Of a DNA stretch of 64,000 nucleotides, positions 9,374-22,200 are shown in pieces (within the stretch, counting starts at the first letter, position 1; every line of letters begins with the position of its first letter). The stretch spans positions 1-64,000 of the forward strand of contig JANTQF010000042.1 in the NCBI GenBank assembly GCA_032988165.1, given 5' to 3'. The translations under genes were made by a program, and so were the position numbers. The notes under the pieces were generated by a model. It was not told where the DNA came from and did no database searches. It saw only the letters and a list, made by a program, of their open reading frames with translations. The DNA is from Emmonsiellopsis sp. PD_33. Lineage: Eukaryota; Ascomycota; Eurotiomycetes; Onygenales; Ajellomycetaceae.

Positions 9374-12300
9374 TCAAAACCCAAAACTATCCAACAACGC
9401 ACTCGCCTCCGGCTCCTGAAACGCCGTCGGCTGCTTCTTCTGCTGATCCGGCGGTAGCTTCGGGCTACTAACGGGACTCCTCCCGGCCAACTCCTCCCTC
9501 ACCGCCGTCGGTGAAATCGGCATGTCTGCCACAACAAGACTGCTCCTCCTCTTCAACAACTTCCTCAAATCCTCCCCTTCAAACGACAGCCTTGTCGGTG
9601 GCATCTTCTTAGCCTGTGGCGGTGGCGGAGGCAGAGGCGCAAGGAACTCCCACTCCCGTACTAGATTCAGCGCGAGCAAGTCGCAGCCCATACGGTCGTA
9701 GAGGCGGGCGTTACGGATTACAAATTCCCATTCGTCGCGGGCGGGAATTTGGATCGCCCCTTGGAGGGTTTGGGTGGTTTTTCCGCGAAGTTGTTTGTAG
9801 AGGACCACGAGGGCGGGGTCGTTGGAGAGGTAGGATTTCGCTTGGAGGGGCGCGATGGCGATAGGGCCGGGGCTGCCGGGGCTGCCGGGGCTGCCGGGGG
9901 AAGGAGTGCTGGCACCAGTGCCGGTGGGGTGGATGAGGGTTTCGATAGGGGACTGTGGGGTGTGAATGCTGTTAGATGAAAACGTATGTCTAGAGGATAT
10001 GTAGTAACTCACGATCAAGGCTCGAACAGCCATATCCCGCCGGTTCAGCAGCCAGAAAGCCCAGGTTGCCATCCACCTGTTTCCCTCCGAGGCGGCTTCG
10101 GGAATAATCCTCTCCTCCAGGATCTCTCTGAGTACCGGGGAATCATCACCCTCGTATACCCGTGCAATCGTAATTGCCAACTGAACATCCTTAATCTGAT
10201 TCATGCAGACATAGACAGCATCGCGAAGATGGTCTGCTAGCAGAAAGAAGGCAGCTGCATATTCTATATCAACAGAGAAACACAACCCGTTAGCAAATCA
10301 ACTCCTGAGCAAAAATTCTCAGCGGTGCAATCTCACCAAACCTCCGCTTCCCAAGCAACGCATATGCATTCTTAAGCGCCGCTGTCTTCCACCTCGGCTC
10401 GCTAAAATTATTCCCCAGCAGCCGTTGAGTCGCAGCCTGTTCTGGGTTCCAGCTGGCCATCCGCCAGAGGCCCTGGAGGACATTCTTCTTTTTGAGCGCG
10501 AGGTAATAAAGACTGCAATCTATGGGGTTCTTTTCTTCGGACTTTGTATATTCATTGCGAGCAATGGCTTCGAATTGGGCTCGCTAGAAGAGAAACCACA
10601 AGTTAGAACCGATGTTTTGATCATCTAGAATAGGGGACGACTTACCAAAGCATTCAAATCCGTAATCCACATAAAAATCCCACTTTCCCTTGCATGTTCC
10701 CATAGCATTTTCCCCTGGTACTGCTTCCCCACCAGATCAGCCAGTATCTCATGGCTGTCACTGTGGAAAGCCCATACAATCTCCCGCCATGAAACCATTG
10801 GCTGTTCGGGGAGACCCTGGCTTTTGCGTAGCATGTGCTGCCGGAAAAAGAGTAGATATCGTGCTGCGTTGTCGTCCATAGAACTTCGGTGCTTGTCGAC
10901 CGTTGCCACGCATTCAATGATATCAACCACGCGGAATTGCTCCTTGCTTGAGAGCTGGGGTAAGGCAACTCTTGTGAGACTTTGGTTTAGCGCCGCTGCG
11001 ACGACTTCGTCTACGACGTATGATTCGTCGTCGCTAGCGGAAAAGTCGGCGTAGGATGAATTCATTTCTTTCCAGGGTATCTTTTGCATTGCCTAGGTCA
11101 AAAGTTAGCCAACCCCTATATTGTAAAGGGGATTGAAAAAGAAAAAGAAAAAGAAAAAGAGACACCAACATCCGAGTTGAAGTAAATATCCTCCAGCGGA
11201 ATATCCAAGAACCCATCAAGTTCATCACCCTCCGTGAAAAATTTAAGCTTCCGATACAGACTCGTAAGAATCAGATGGACCAAATTCGTCTTTCCGCAAA
11301 GTATACACTGAGCCAGAAACTGCGGATGGAAAACCGGCAATGGGCCATTCAACCGACTAACGACATCGAAAAGATCCACATAGGCCATCTTGTGCGCAGG
11401 GAGGCGAAGACCGGCAACCATCCGGTTACTGAGTTCGATATGTTTATCATAGACAAACAACTGATTGCCAGTCCCAACAACAAGGTTGCCATTGCCTAAC
11501 CAGCAAGAGTCGCCGATGGGGTGTGGCGTCATGTCTCGAATGCGAATTTCCCGAATCTGTGTCCATGACGGGCCAGCATCGAGGTAATCGTAGCGTAACT
11601 GCGAAAGAAGGATCACCTTGTGTGGGAACCCAACGGCAAGTATTGACTGAACATCCGGAGTCGACGTCCAATCGAGATCCTTGATGATATCCTGTTGCGA
11701 AAAGTTCTCCTCAAATTCCAGCTGGGCACCATTTGTATCCCATATCGTCAGCCGAGTGCGGTCTTGATCAACTATTGCCGCTTTCCGCATTGAAGCGCCG
11801 CTAGCAAGCGACGGATTGGAGATGCCAGTTTCAACAGTGGATGTCAACAGCCAATCGATCTTCTTGTTCTGCTTGTCAACCTTGGCAGTCCATGTCCTGA
11901 CCGTCCCGGTATGTGTGTAGGAGAGCGCGATATCTGTCGCAAAACGATCGAGGAAGCCAGAAATCTGCACGGGAGAGCCGGCGGGGTCAACTGGCAAAAT
12001 ATATGCGACGTCTTCATCCGCGCCCAGATTGAAGGTGCAAAATTCGCGCATTTCAGGATGATGGTATCCGTTCTGGCCGTCCACTGGAGCCTTCTCATCT
12101 GGAATGTCGATTTCCCATGCAACCCCAGTCATATCAGCAGCTATAGCTGCGATGTAGACTGTGGAACTGTTCACATCGGTGGTTGGCAGAAGCAATACGC
12201 AAAGCGGTTTAGAAGACAGTCCAAAATCACAGGTCGCCAGCCGCTCCGAGTAGAATGAACGGGTATCCCAAAGGGAGATGCTTTTATGGTGCAAGTTGAT

Positions 12301-13917
12301 GAGGAATTTCCCCTCGCCAATCAGACAAGTACGGTGAATATGGAGGTCGGAATATAGGGTGCTTTGTCGAACGAGAACAGGTCCGGACGTGCCGGCTCTC
12401 TGCCGCCAGACCATAGCCTTGTTATCATCAGTGCGCGAAACGAGGACTTTTCCGCTAGCATTTCGGACAATCTTCTTAATCGATCCCGCATGGCCAGACC
12501 AAATAGCTCGAGAGGCCAACCGCTTCTTTCGCGGTGATGGATCAAATAGTACCTCCACCTTGGAATCAAACCACTCAATCCGTCCATCAAAGTAGTGTGC
12601 CAGTATCGTAAACGAGTCCTCCGAGACACCACCAGCAAAGTTATAAAACCTCACATAATCATCCCCAGGCTTAATTCCCGCCGCAAATGGAAGATTCAAC
12701 CCTTCCACATGCGTAATGTTGAAAACATGCGAAGGCGACCGGGCTTTACAACCAACATCCTCCAAGCCCCACGCAGACATATGTCCCCTCCCATCCATAA
12801 TAATGCACACCTCTGGGTTCTTCGTCGCCGCCTCAACAAGATGTTCTAGCGCGTGGTTGTTCCCATTCTGGCCCGCGCCCATCTGCACCGCATGCTCCGT
12901 CGCAACAGAAAAATCCCGACCATCAACGATAAACCCATACCTCCTCTTCGCAATATCACTATGATCCGGGTGTCTTGGTTGAATTGCGTCATTCATATCA
13001 ATCTCCGTCCAAAGCTGCAAAGCTGACGCGCACGCGCCCTTCTCCATCGCCGCCCAAACCCTGATCTTATTATCCGCGCATATCGTATAAAGGATATTAT
13101 CCATAGTTTGCTCCGGATGATGCGGTCTGCGCCAATGGATACTTGTGACAGAGGCCGGGTGTGGGAGGTAGGAGACTTCGAAGCGCACCTCGTCGGTGCT
13201 GAAGGTGAGTCGTTTCCATATTTTGACCAGCCGGTCATATTCGCCCGTTGACGCGATTAGGCTGGCATCGGCAGAAAACTGGGCGAATTTGGCCCGGTTG
13301 GCAAGCTTCTTTTTCCAGATTATATGCGGTTCGTCCGTGAGGAGCCAGAGGGTAAGATGCGAATTGCCGGCCAGGAGCTCCTCCGAAGTGCCCCAGGATA
13401 AGGTACTGATCGGCTGATCGTCATCGGGCGCGCGGAACCTATGGTATACACTCCACTATAATCATGTCAGCAAACTACCGCATTAACCTAGGCACATATA
13501 CCCCGTGCAGAAGGTTGAGTGAATCATGAAGCCAGTACCTTGACAGTGTCATCCCCTATTGTATACGGCTGCAAGACAAAAACATCCGCACCGCCCGCAA
13601 CCGCAATCTTCCCAGACGGCTCATCAATCACGACAGTCTCCAGTGTCGCATCGGTATCATCGAGGTAGATAGTCTGCAGGAGCTTATGCGCTCCGCTGAG
13701 AATAACGAGGGCATGGCCGGATATGTATGCCTAAAATCCCGCGGAGAGAGCAAAAAAACGTTAGCCATATAATCAATCGGATTAACGTTCCAATTCCCGG
13801 CAGTTAGAGGGATAGGCTGTGTGGTTTTGAACGTACGACGACGCGAACACCCTCCCACAGCGCGGTGCTCAGGGCTTGGAGCTTCGCTGGGGGTCGCCCC
13901 GGGAGCAAGGCGCGCAT
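9374..13917 (-). CDS. RAV1: RAVE complex subunit 1 (Rav1/DMX-like WD-repeat protein)
   Basis: Seven exons: 13917-13837, 13730-13539, 13455-11170, 11092-10646, 10583-10337, 10263-10013 and 9952-9374 (4083 nt, 1360 aa), close to the 1357 aa of yeast Rav1. The N-terminal half has WD-type blades: VSYLPHPASVTSIHWRR, DNILYTICADNKIRVW, IWSGHAGSIKKIVRNASGKVLVSRTDDNKAMVW. The second half is the Rav1 C-terminal domain, with RYLLFFRQHML, DLNALxRAQFEAIARNEYT and DPALVVLYKQLR. RAVE reassembles the V1 and Vo sectors of the V-ATPase at vacuolar and endosomal membranes. I chose the ATG at 13917 (MRALLPG), the usual family start. An in-frame ATG at 14142 would add 75 residues of low similarity. The sixth intron (10012-9953, 60 nt) has no stop and keeps frame. 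The C-terminus is Pro/Ser-rich with a (GSP)n run. Confidence 0.93.
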
Positions 13918-14624
13918 AGGAACGCTGCTGGTGGAGGTAGAGGAGGCCAGGGTTGGGGGTCTCGCAGGCCGTCCTATAACATCGTTGGCGGGGATATGAT
14001 TGTAGTGTTCCAAGCAGACGGCATTCAAAGCTGCGATATAGCAGTGGACTGCGGTGTGGTTGTCGATGTCGAGGAGTCTGGGGAGTCGTGGATGATGTTT
14101 GGCCTGTTTGGCTGCGACGTCACCGCAGTGCACGGACCCCATCTGATATGCGTGCGGTGGCTGAGGAGATACTCCGTATAGATGGGGACAGAGGGGGTAT
14201 TTGATCTGGATTCATTTCTTGTATTGTTTATTTACTTACTTATTTACTTGTCTGTCGAAAGCAACAGTGAATAAACAGACAGATGACCACAATGCATCAT
14301 CGCCCCAAAGCGCATCCATCTCACCCCAGAAACATCACGCGCAATGGCCATCACCCCAGGGAATAAATAGTAAAACAAAACAAATTCCAAGAAAAAGAAA
14401 TTCAAAAAATGCAGCCAGTCAAAAAGGGCGTTCGCCTCCCATGCTAGAACCTCTATATACTAAATCCAACGCTACATGCCGCCATAATATAGTATCAATT
14501 CTCATGAACCCCAGCCCAAAACACCAAACATAAAGTAAACCCATCCATCCACATATCAAAACAACCCAAAGATACAAAAACAATACAAAGAATAGTACAC
14601 ACCACCTCATTCCAACCTATCTAT
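13918..14624. promoter_or_regulatory. RAV1 upstream region and SFI1 3' flank
   Basis: 707 bp between two minus-strand genes. The RAV1-proximal 225 bp are open in the RAV1 frame up to an ATG at 14142, so an N-terminally extended form is possible. The rest (14200-14620) is AT- and A-rich with a (TATC)4 run at ~14621-14635, next to the SFI1 stop. No other gene is seen. Confidence 0.5.
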
Positions 14625-17600
14625 CTATCTATCCCTCGACCTCCCCTCAGTCGGGGACTCCATCCCATCATCACCGCTCTCCCCTTCATCCATCCCCTCA
14701 TAACCCTCCCCCGCACCCTCATCCCCACCATCCTCCCCCTCCACATCCTCCTCATCCGCAAACCTCACGATCGCCCCCAGCGAACTCCTCCTCGCATCTC
14801 CCCTCCCCGCCCTCCTTCCCCCACTCATACCCACACCGACACCCGCCACCCTCGGCTCAGTCCTCGCCTGCGCCCTCAATCGTGCCGCAAACGGCGTCCG
14901 AACCGGCGTCGCCGGTGTCGTCGATCCCAGTGCTAGTGCCCTCGCCCTCGCCGCGCGCTTCGATGGACTATTTAGGTATCCGGGCGTGGGCAGTGGCGAT
15001 TGCGTCGCGAAGCTTGGTAATGCGCCCAGCTCGCTGATGTTGAGGGTTGAGTCGTACTGGCTTGGTGCTGGGACGGGCGTTGGCCAGCTATCCTGTTGCT
15101 GATGGTGGGATTGCGCAGGCGTTGGCCAGCTGTCTCGCTGCTGGCGGTGTGATTGGGCGGGTGTTGGAGATTGTGGTGGTGGTGGATTGAAGGGGGTTGT
15201 GCTAATGAGGGAGGATGGTGGAAAGGGGAAGCGGAAGCTGCTGCTAACTGCCGGTGTTAACGATGGCGCTGGCGTGCGCGCTGGTGTGCGTGCTGGCGTG
15301 CTGGCTGTAGTCGTGGGACGGTATTGCGGTAAGCCTGCTTGGCGTTTTGAGCGTGTCTTGTCGATCCAGTGGCGGAATATGCTTCGATAGTGTTTGCGGA
15401 GATTACGGTCATTGAGGGCGTCGGCGGTTTCCATGCTAGCGCGCATTTGGAAGATGCGAAGCGAAAGTTTGCGGAATTGCGCAGAGGCAACGGCGGAAGT
15501 GTGGATTTCTAGGAACTGGGTGGCCTTTTCCTCTTGGTTTTGGTGCTGGGCGAATGCGCCGACCATGAGGGTGAGGTAGCTATAGGCTAGTTGGCGATTG
15601 TAGTAAATCTCCGAATCGCGGATGTTTTGCGAGCGACGGGAAGTTTCTCGGCCCCATTTATCGAACAGCTCTGTGCTGGCTTTGAAAAGATGGGTTCGGT
15701 CCATGTCAATGGCCTGGCGTTCCAAGTCGGTAATGATGTTAACTTTAGACCGCCAGGCCGATAGAGCATTGGTAGCTAGGTTCATTTTGATCTTCCGCCT
15801 AACTGCCGCATAGGCATCTTGACGCCGCTTCTTCGACGAGGTCGCAGTGGCGGTCCGCCATTGCTTAATGCAACTGCTCAGGAGAAGATAGTACCGAGCA
15901 TCTGTTGCCCAACCCTCCATCTCCTCGATATGGCGCATACGGTTCCTCCAAATATCTAGCGACTCCTGCTCAACCCTCGGCGCATAAAACACCAGCGCAA
16001 CATGATCCCGCCGTCTCTGCATCTCAAGCTTCTCCCGCCACTCATAGAGCTTGGTCCGAAGCAGTTCTCGCCCACGATGAGCGCGGAATTCATCTTCATG
16101 CCGCAAAAGTCGTGTGTATATCCCGCGGGAGTTAATTGTCAATCTCTCCAGCATTTCCCGTTTCACGCGCTGTTCATGGATCCGTGTCATAAGACGAAGT
16201 CTCGCCACCAACGCCCATTTATACACCGCCTGCAAAACAACGCGCTCGTCGATGCGTGCGGACAATGCCATGCAGCGCAAATTATCATTCCATGCCGTCC
16301 ATGTATTGCGCAAAATGCGAAGGCGGTCGACCTTTTGCGCACTTTTCGACATGCGCGTCTGCAACGCCCATGACTTGATGGTTGAACGGAGAACTCTCAA
16401 GTCGACTGCCTTGGAAACCTTAGCCGCAATTGGTCCCAGATGGGTGCGAACGCGCCATTCCGAAAGGCACTCGTCGGCTTGTTTGGCCGTCCACTTGCTG
16501 TCAGCCTGCTGCTGGGCCACCGAGATTGTGCACAACCTCTGTGCCCATGTCTGGAAAGCTGCCTGAAGCAAGGAATACTTGTTGCTCGAATCTATTGCCT
16601 GGTCTCGCTCCCTTTGAGTCCGCAGTGCCCGAAGCCACGACAAGAACGATTTATGCTTCAGACGATACTCTCTCCATTGAGGCGCGCGGCGGTCGCAAAA
16701 TGACCAAAACCATTTCCAGTACGTTGACTTGACCAAATTATCCTCATAAACCGCAATTGCATTGTCCTCGTCCCTCTGGAGCTGCTGAAATTTGATCTTC
16801 CACCGCTTGAACGGCTTCATCATGGCCAGGCGTTGAGCCTTCATCTCATTAACAGCCGTTATCTCCCTCCACGCATTGAAATATTTTATGCGCAATATAT
16901 GCTGTCGCGCAGCCGATGTCCTTTTAACCTCATCTGAAGCAACTTGAGCCCAGTGAGTAAATGCTTTTGTAAGTAGATATAGATCACGGGCTCGCGCAGC
17001 TCGTTTCTCGAGGTGTTTAAAAAACCGTTCTGTCTGGGCCTCCTGGCGTTTCTGTCGTAATGCGTCTCTCCAGGTATCGAGCACTTGACGAAGGAGAGTA
17101 TTAGTATCTCGGTTGATGGCAACTTTCAGCATATCTCTAAAAAAATGTTGGTTTCGCTTGGCCGTTTCAGCCCATTGAATAAGTATCTGGCGCATAGCGC
17201 CCCGTTGCCGATACATATTGAATGTGGATGCGTCCCGAAGTAGGTGGGAGAGGGAGGGCTGATATAGCAACTCCGGAGGCAATTGAGCTTTGACGATAGG
17301 TTCGCCCTCTTCCGAGGAAGGCGACTCGATAGATTCGACCGACTCTCCTTGACTTCTCATCGAAATAGACAGCCTTGGTATTCTAGAGGGTTTTGGTTCA
17401 AGGGGCCTATTAACACCCAAATCCCGCCCGCCCCATCCTGCAGGCGGTGGCGCGCTGTATGTGGGTATTGCATCGGTCTGCAATTGATTATGATTGCTCT
17501 TCGGCGCCCTATCCATCGTCATCCTGCCTCCCGTTTCCTGCAGCAACGCGGGTGCCCGCGCATTCCAAACAGCTTCTCTCCTTCTGCTCGGGGACATTGA

Positions 17601-18276
17601 AAGGCGCCTAGTCCCGGTTTCCAATCTCGACACCGACGATCTCGAGCTAGGTCGATAAATGCTCCCTCTCGTAGTCTCATTTCCAGCATCATATATCGAA
17701 TTAAACGACGCTCGTCTCGGGCGTCCCCGATGATACCCATTCGGGCGCATCTGCTCCGCACCAACCCCGACATAATTCTCCGTATCCGCCGTCGCAAGCT
17801 CTTGCTCGATCCTCCATCCTCCACCTTCACTCCCAGTCTCATCATAAGGGTATTCAAGCCGAATATCGAACCGCAACAACAACTTCTCAAACTTGGCATA
17901 CAGCGAGTCTCCCCGCAACGTCTTATCTCCCAGCTGGAACAGGAAGCGCAGATACGTGCGGTCTGATTCCTTCTCGATGCCATATTCCGACAGCACAGCA
18001 TCGTACGCGGCGAAGAGGGCGCGGAAGGGCAGGCGGTGGGCGTCTGGCTGCTGCTCAGCGCGGTCGACGATCTGGAGGAGGATCTCGACATCTAAAAAAA
18101 AAAAAGTGAAAGCAAAACAAGCCCAGAAAGTCAGTAAATAACATCCCAGAGTTACATCATTCTCTCCTCCAAGCACAGCCAGATAATAGCAACTAACCCT
18201 GATCTGAAAGCGACAACTGCTCGTCGGGCGCGACTTGCTGGTGGTCGTGGTGGTCAAGGGGGAAGATTGGATGCAT
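14625..18276 (-). CDS. SFI1: Sfi1-like spindle pole body / centrin-binding repeat protein
   Basis: Two exons, 18276-18198 and 18091-14625, with a 106-nt intron ending in a 12-T tract (3546 nt, 1181 aa). The N-terminus (SDQDVEILLQIVDRAEQ ... PFRALFAAYDAVL) matches the fungal Sfi1 head. The middle, very roughly residues 330-980, is a long helical array of about 30-residue repeats. Each ends in an aromatic-Trp pair such as LLTKAFTHWAQ, RIKYFNAWRE and MMKPFKRWKI, the pattern that binds centrin/Cdc31. The C-terminal ~200 residues are Pro/Ser/Thr-rich with a PTPAQS repeat and an acidic end, all disordered. Sfi1 filaments build the half-bridge that licenses spindle pole body duplication. The start was set by splicing: the open frame through the intron is not the coding frame of exon 1. 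It is divergent from the CX9C gene (341 bp). Confidence 0.88.
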
Positions 18277-18617
18277 CGAGGGTTGTTCCGCGACCTCTGG
18301 TGGTGGCGCGTGGGTCGCTGATACATAGCATGTCTTCTGCCATATATGTGTTCTTTCAAGCTTCAGATGGCAGGGTGCGCGTCATAGTATGGGACATGCA
18401 ATGGCAGCAGACAAACCCCCTTTGCGCAGAGGGGAGAGAGGTTGGCGGGCGGAATGGCGGTCTCTTCCGTCCATTGTCTTTGTTGTTGTCTGAAAAACAC
18501 GCGAGGTTGGGCGGCTTATGTAAGCGCGCTTGGACTCGTTCCTCTTCAAACCAGCGAAGAAGAAAGAAATCAATGCATCGACGACGTGGAAGAACTCGAA
18601 AGATATTCTACCCAGAC
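18277..18617. promoter_or_regulatory. Bidirectional promoter SFI1 / CX9C gene
   Basis: 341 bp between two divergent start codons, so the two genes must share or overlap promoter elements. It includes GCGC-rich stretches near 18420-18540. No TATA box is evident. Confidence 0.6.
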
Positions 18618-18931
18618 ATGGCCGGACGAACAAGGCCGATTGAGAAGTTTGCCAAAGCGAGCGCCCAGTGCTCTGCGCAGGTTCGTACATGTTCCTCTCT
18701 ATCAATCAAACAAGAACAAGAACTGAAATGGATGGACTTGATTGATACAAGGCCACCGCATACGGCAAATGCATCTTTGCCGACTACAACTCTGTCCACA
18801 AGGATATGTGCGCGAAGGAGTTTATGAAGCTGAAAGATTGTTATCTGGTATGTGATGTCCCAACTGGCTTTTCCGGGAGTTGGGGTGTTAATCGGGAAAA
18901 ACTTGAATAGGCCGCGGCGAAGAAGTCATGA
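18618..18931 (+). CDS. Twin-CX9C (CHCH) mitochondrial protein, NDUFAF8-like
   Basis: Three small exons: 18618-18680, 18752-18847 and 18911-18931 (180 nt, 59 aa). Introns are 71 and 63 nt with donors GTTCGT and GTATGT. The protein has exactly two CX9C pairs: CSAQATAYGKC and CAKEFMKLKDC. They are separated by FADYNSVHKDM, and a short Lys tail follows. That layout is the CHCH fold oxidised by Mia40 in the mitochondrial intermembrane space. The ADYNSVHKDMCAKEF core resembles NDUFAF8-type complex I assembly factors, though other small CHCH proteins cannot be excluded. The first exon (MAGRTRPIEKFAKASAQ) is basic. The gene shares a short promoter with SFI1 and converges on the Ile-tRNA synthetase gene. 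It is easy to miss because no exon exceeds 100 nt. Confidence 0.85.
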
Positions 18932-19257
18932 AGAATTTCTCCGGATGACATGGTGATGGATGGTATGAGAGAAGAATTAATATACCCTGGATAGATTTGA
19001 TGTCATGTACGATACTGTCTTGTGAGAGCGCATTTGAAACGAAACCAAAAGAGAAAAGAATGCTTAAAAGAAATAAGAAATTCATTGCATCCATATCATC
19101 TACTCCATACACAGCCAGGCAAAGAAGATCCCCCATCCACCTCCCCCCAATTCATTGATAGATAAAACAAGACTCTATCATCAAAAATACCCACTTTCTT
19201 TTCTGTTGTTTAAAATTTCTTCCCGCTTTTCCTCTCCTTTTTACCACTATCCCCCAT
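18932..19257. other. Convergent 3' intergenic region
   Basis: 326 bp between the CX9C gene (+) and the Ile-tRNA synthetase gene (-). AT-rich 3' UTR-like sequence, with no coding or RNA feature recognised. Confidence 0.6.
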
Positions 19258-22200
19258 CTAAAGCTTCACAAGTCTAAGTAAGAAAGTAGCCTTCTGCACC
19301 TCCTGCTCCTCCTGCAAAATAACCTCCTCCCCATTCCCATTAGGCACCTGGCCCTCCATCTCCGTCACGACATGCTGGTCAATCGGCCTGCGTAACGCCT
19401 TCTCAATCGCCTTGGCCTGCGTCTCGAACACCTCCCCAATGCCAATGTTATCTGGGTCGGAAAGAACCCGATACTCCATCCCCACATCGTCAGTGGGCAC
19501 CAGTCCGGCCTTCTTCCGCAACCGCTGGACGCGGTTGACGATTTCTCTTGCGAGACCTTCCTGTGCGAGCTCGGGGTAGATGGCAGCGTCAAGGATGATG
19601 AGCACGTCGTCGTCGGTGTTTGTTTCCATGTCCTTGGACGCGGTGTCTTCCTTCAGACCGCGCTTGATGACCAGATCGCCCTCGACGAGCTCGATGCCGT
19701 CGACGGTCATCTTCTTGTCCGCGACAAATTTCTTGACGTCGCTGCTTGAGAGGGATGGCAGAGCCTTTTTGACCTTTTGTGCATCCTTCTTCAGCTTCTT
19801 TCCGAGAGTTGGCCAGTCGGCTGTGACGCTGTATTGGACGTTGTATTTATCCTCGTCAGATGATAGGACAAGGTCGCGGACGTTGAGCTCCTCGAGGATG
19901 TAGCCTTCCAGAGATCGCACATCTTCAAGGTATTGCTGGTCTTGATGGATAACCACGAGAGTCTTGAGTGGGGACTTGAGACCAATTCCTCTGCGTTCAC
20001 GAGCAACACGACCAAGCTCGATAACCTTCTGCATGCGTCCTACTTGTCTTTCAATGACTTCGTCAAAGAGCTCCTCACGGACTTCGGGGAAGGGAAGGAA
20101 GTGGACGCTGCGGTTATCCTCCGCTTGCAGGGATTTAGGAATGTGGGGGAGGAGTCGAAGGTAGATGTTATCAGTGATGAAGGGGGTAAATGGCGCCAGA
20201 CCGCGGACGAGAGTATAGAGAACCTCGAAAAGGGTGTTGAGCGCGTGTTGAGTGTCGTCCAAGCCGAGCTCACCCTTCAGGCGCTTACGGTTGAACCGAA
20301 TGTACCAGTTGGTGGTGTTGTCGATCAACCCCAGGAGGCGTGGAACGACGGTGTACAGTCTGTAGCCTTCCATCTCCTGGTTGACGAATTTGAGAAGACT
20401 CTGGCAACTGGCGAGGATCCAGCGGTCCATGACATTGGTGTTAGTCGCTTCGGCCGCTGGGTCAAAGACATACTCAACGCCTTCGATCTTCTTCAACAGC
20501 GCGACTTGAGCTTCGAAGAATTTGTAGCTGTTCCACAGGGGCAGCAGGACCTTGGCAACGATTTCCTTCACACCCGATTCCTTGAATCTCAGGGGTTCAG
20601 CGCGGACGACTGGGGAGTTAATGAGATATAGGCGAAGGGGGTCAGAGCCATAGCGGTCCATGATCAAAGTTGGATCCGGGTAGTTCTTCAACCGCTTGGA
20701 CATCTTCTTTCCGTCTTCAGCAAGGACAATTCCGTTCACTACGCAGTTCTTGAAAGGCAACTTTCCGTAAAGATGCGTTCCAATGACTGTAAGCGTATAG
20801 AACCAACCCCGAGTCTGGTCAAGACCTTCCGCAATGAAGTCGCCAGGGAAGGAGCTCTCAAATTTGTCTTTGTTCTCGAAGGGGTAATGTTGCGAGGCGT
20901 AAGGCATGGATCCAGATTCGAACCAGCAGTCAAGCACCTCCTCGACACGTCGCAGGACACCCTTCCCTTGCTTGCTTGGGATGGTGATATGGTCAATCTT
21001 ATCGCGATGCAGGTCAGTAAGTTCGCCGGTGTATCCACTAAGTTCTCTCAGCTCCTCAACGCTGCCGATGGCGACGATTTCCTTGTAGTCCTCGCTAGCC
21101 CACAATGGGATAGGAGTTCCCCAGTATCGGTTTCTCGAAATATTCCAATCTCTGGCGTTCGCAATCCAGCTAGCGAACCGTCTATCCTTGACAAAAGAGG
21201 GAACCCAGTGGGACCCCTCAATCCCTTCCAGCATAGTAGGGATGATTGGGGCGATTTTTACAAACCACGACGGCACGGCCCGGTAGATGAGCGGAGTATC
21301 CGACCGCCAGCAGAAAGGATAGCTATGGGTAATCTGGCCATCAACAACAACACGCCCCGCAGCTTTCAGGTGTTTTATGATTGGCTTGTCCGCAACCTTC
21401 ACATTTTGACCAGCGAAATCACGGACCTCAGCGGTGAAGCAGCCTCTCTCGTCAACGGGGTTTGGCGGTAGTCGTTTATCGGTGACAATCCCATTCTCCA
21501 CAGCCACGTTATAATCGTCTTCACCAAAGGCGGGCGCCTGGTGGACGATACCAACACCATCCTCTGCCGTGACGTAAGTTGCGTTGACAACCTGGAACCC
21601 TACCTCCTTAAACTCCTCGTAGAAATAGTCGAAGAGGGGCTCATATCTCCATCCTTTCATAGTCGAACCCTTGAAACGGTCAAGCACCTTATATTTCGCC
21701 TTCTTGGGGTCCTTATACAGCGTCCGCAGCAGAGCTTCAAGCAGGATGTAATTCTTCCCGGACTTCTCATCAAGGATTTTCACGTACTCGAAATCGGGAT
21801 GGGCCGCGAGGGCAACGTGCGAGGGCAATGTCCACGGCGTGGTCGTCCATGCGAGCAGGTTCGTCTGAGGATCGTCAAGGAGGGGGAACGAGACCACAAT
21901 GGCGGGGTCCTGGACATCTTTGTAGTTTTGTTGGGCCTCGAAGTTACTCAATGGGGTGTTGAGTGCGGTCGAGTAGGGCATGACTCTATAGCCTCGATAG
22001 ATCATCCCCTTATCGAAGAGCTGTTTGACTATCCACCAAAGACTCTCCATGAAGGAGGGGTCCATTGTCTGTATCCATGTCAGCTTTCTATCCCGCAGGC
22101 CCCGAGTCCAGCTCCTTAGGATAACCGCCAGCAACCCACCTTGTAGTCATTGTCAAAATCAATCCAGCGCCCCAGCCGGTCAATAGTCTGCCTCCACTCA

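Noticed and set aside
13837..14142. Extended N-terminus of RAV1 from ATG 14142
   Set aside because: The extra 75 residues show no family similarity and the MRALLPG start matches the usual family start. Kept only as an alternative.
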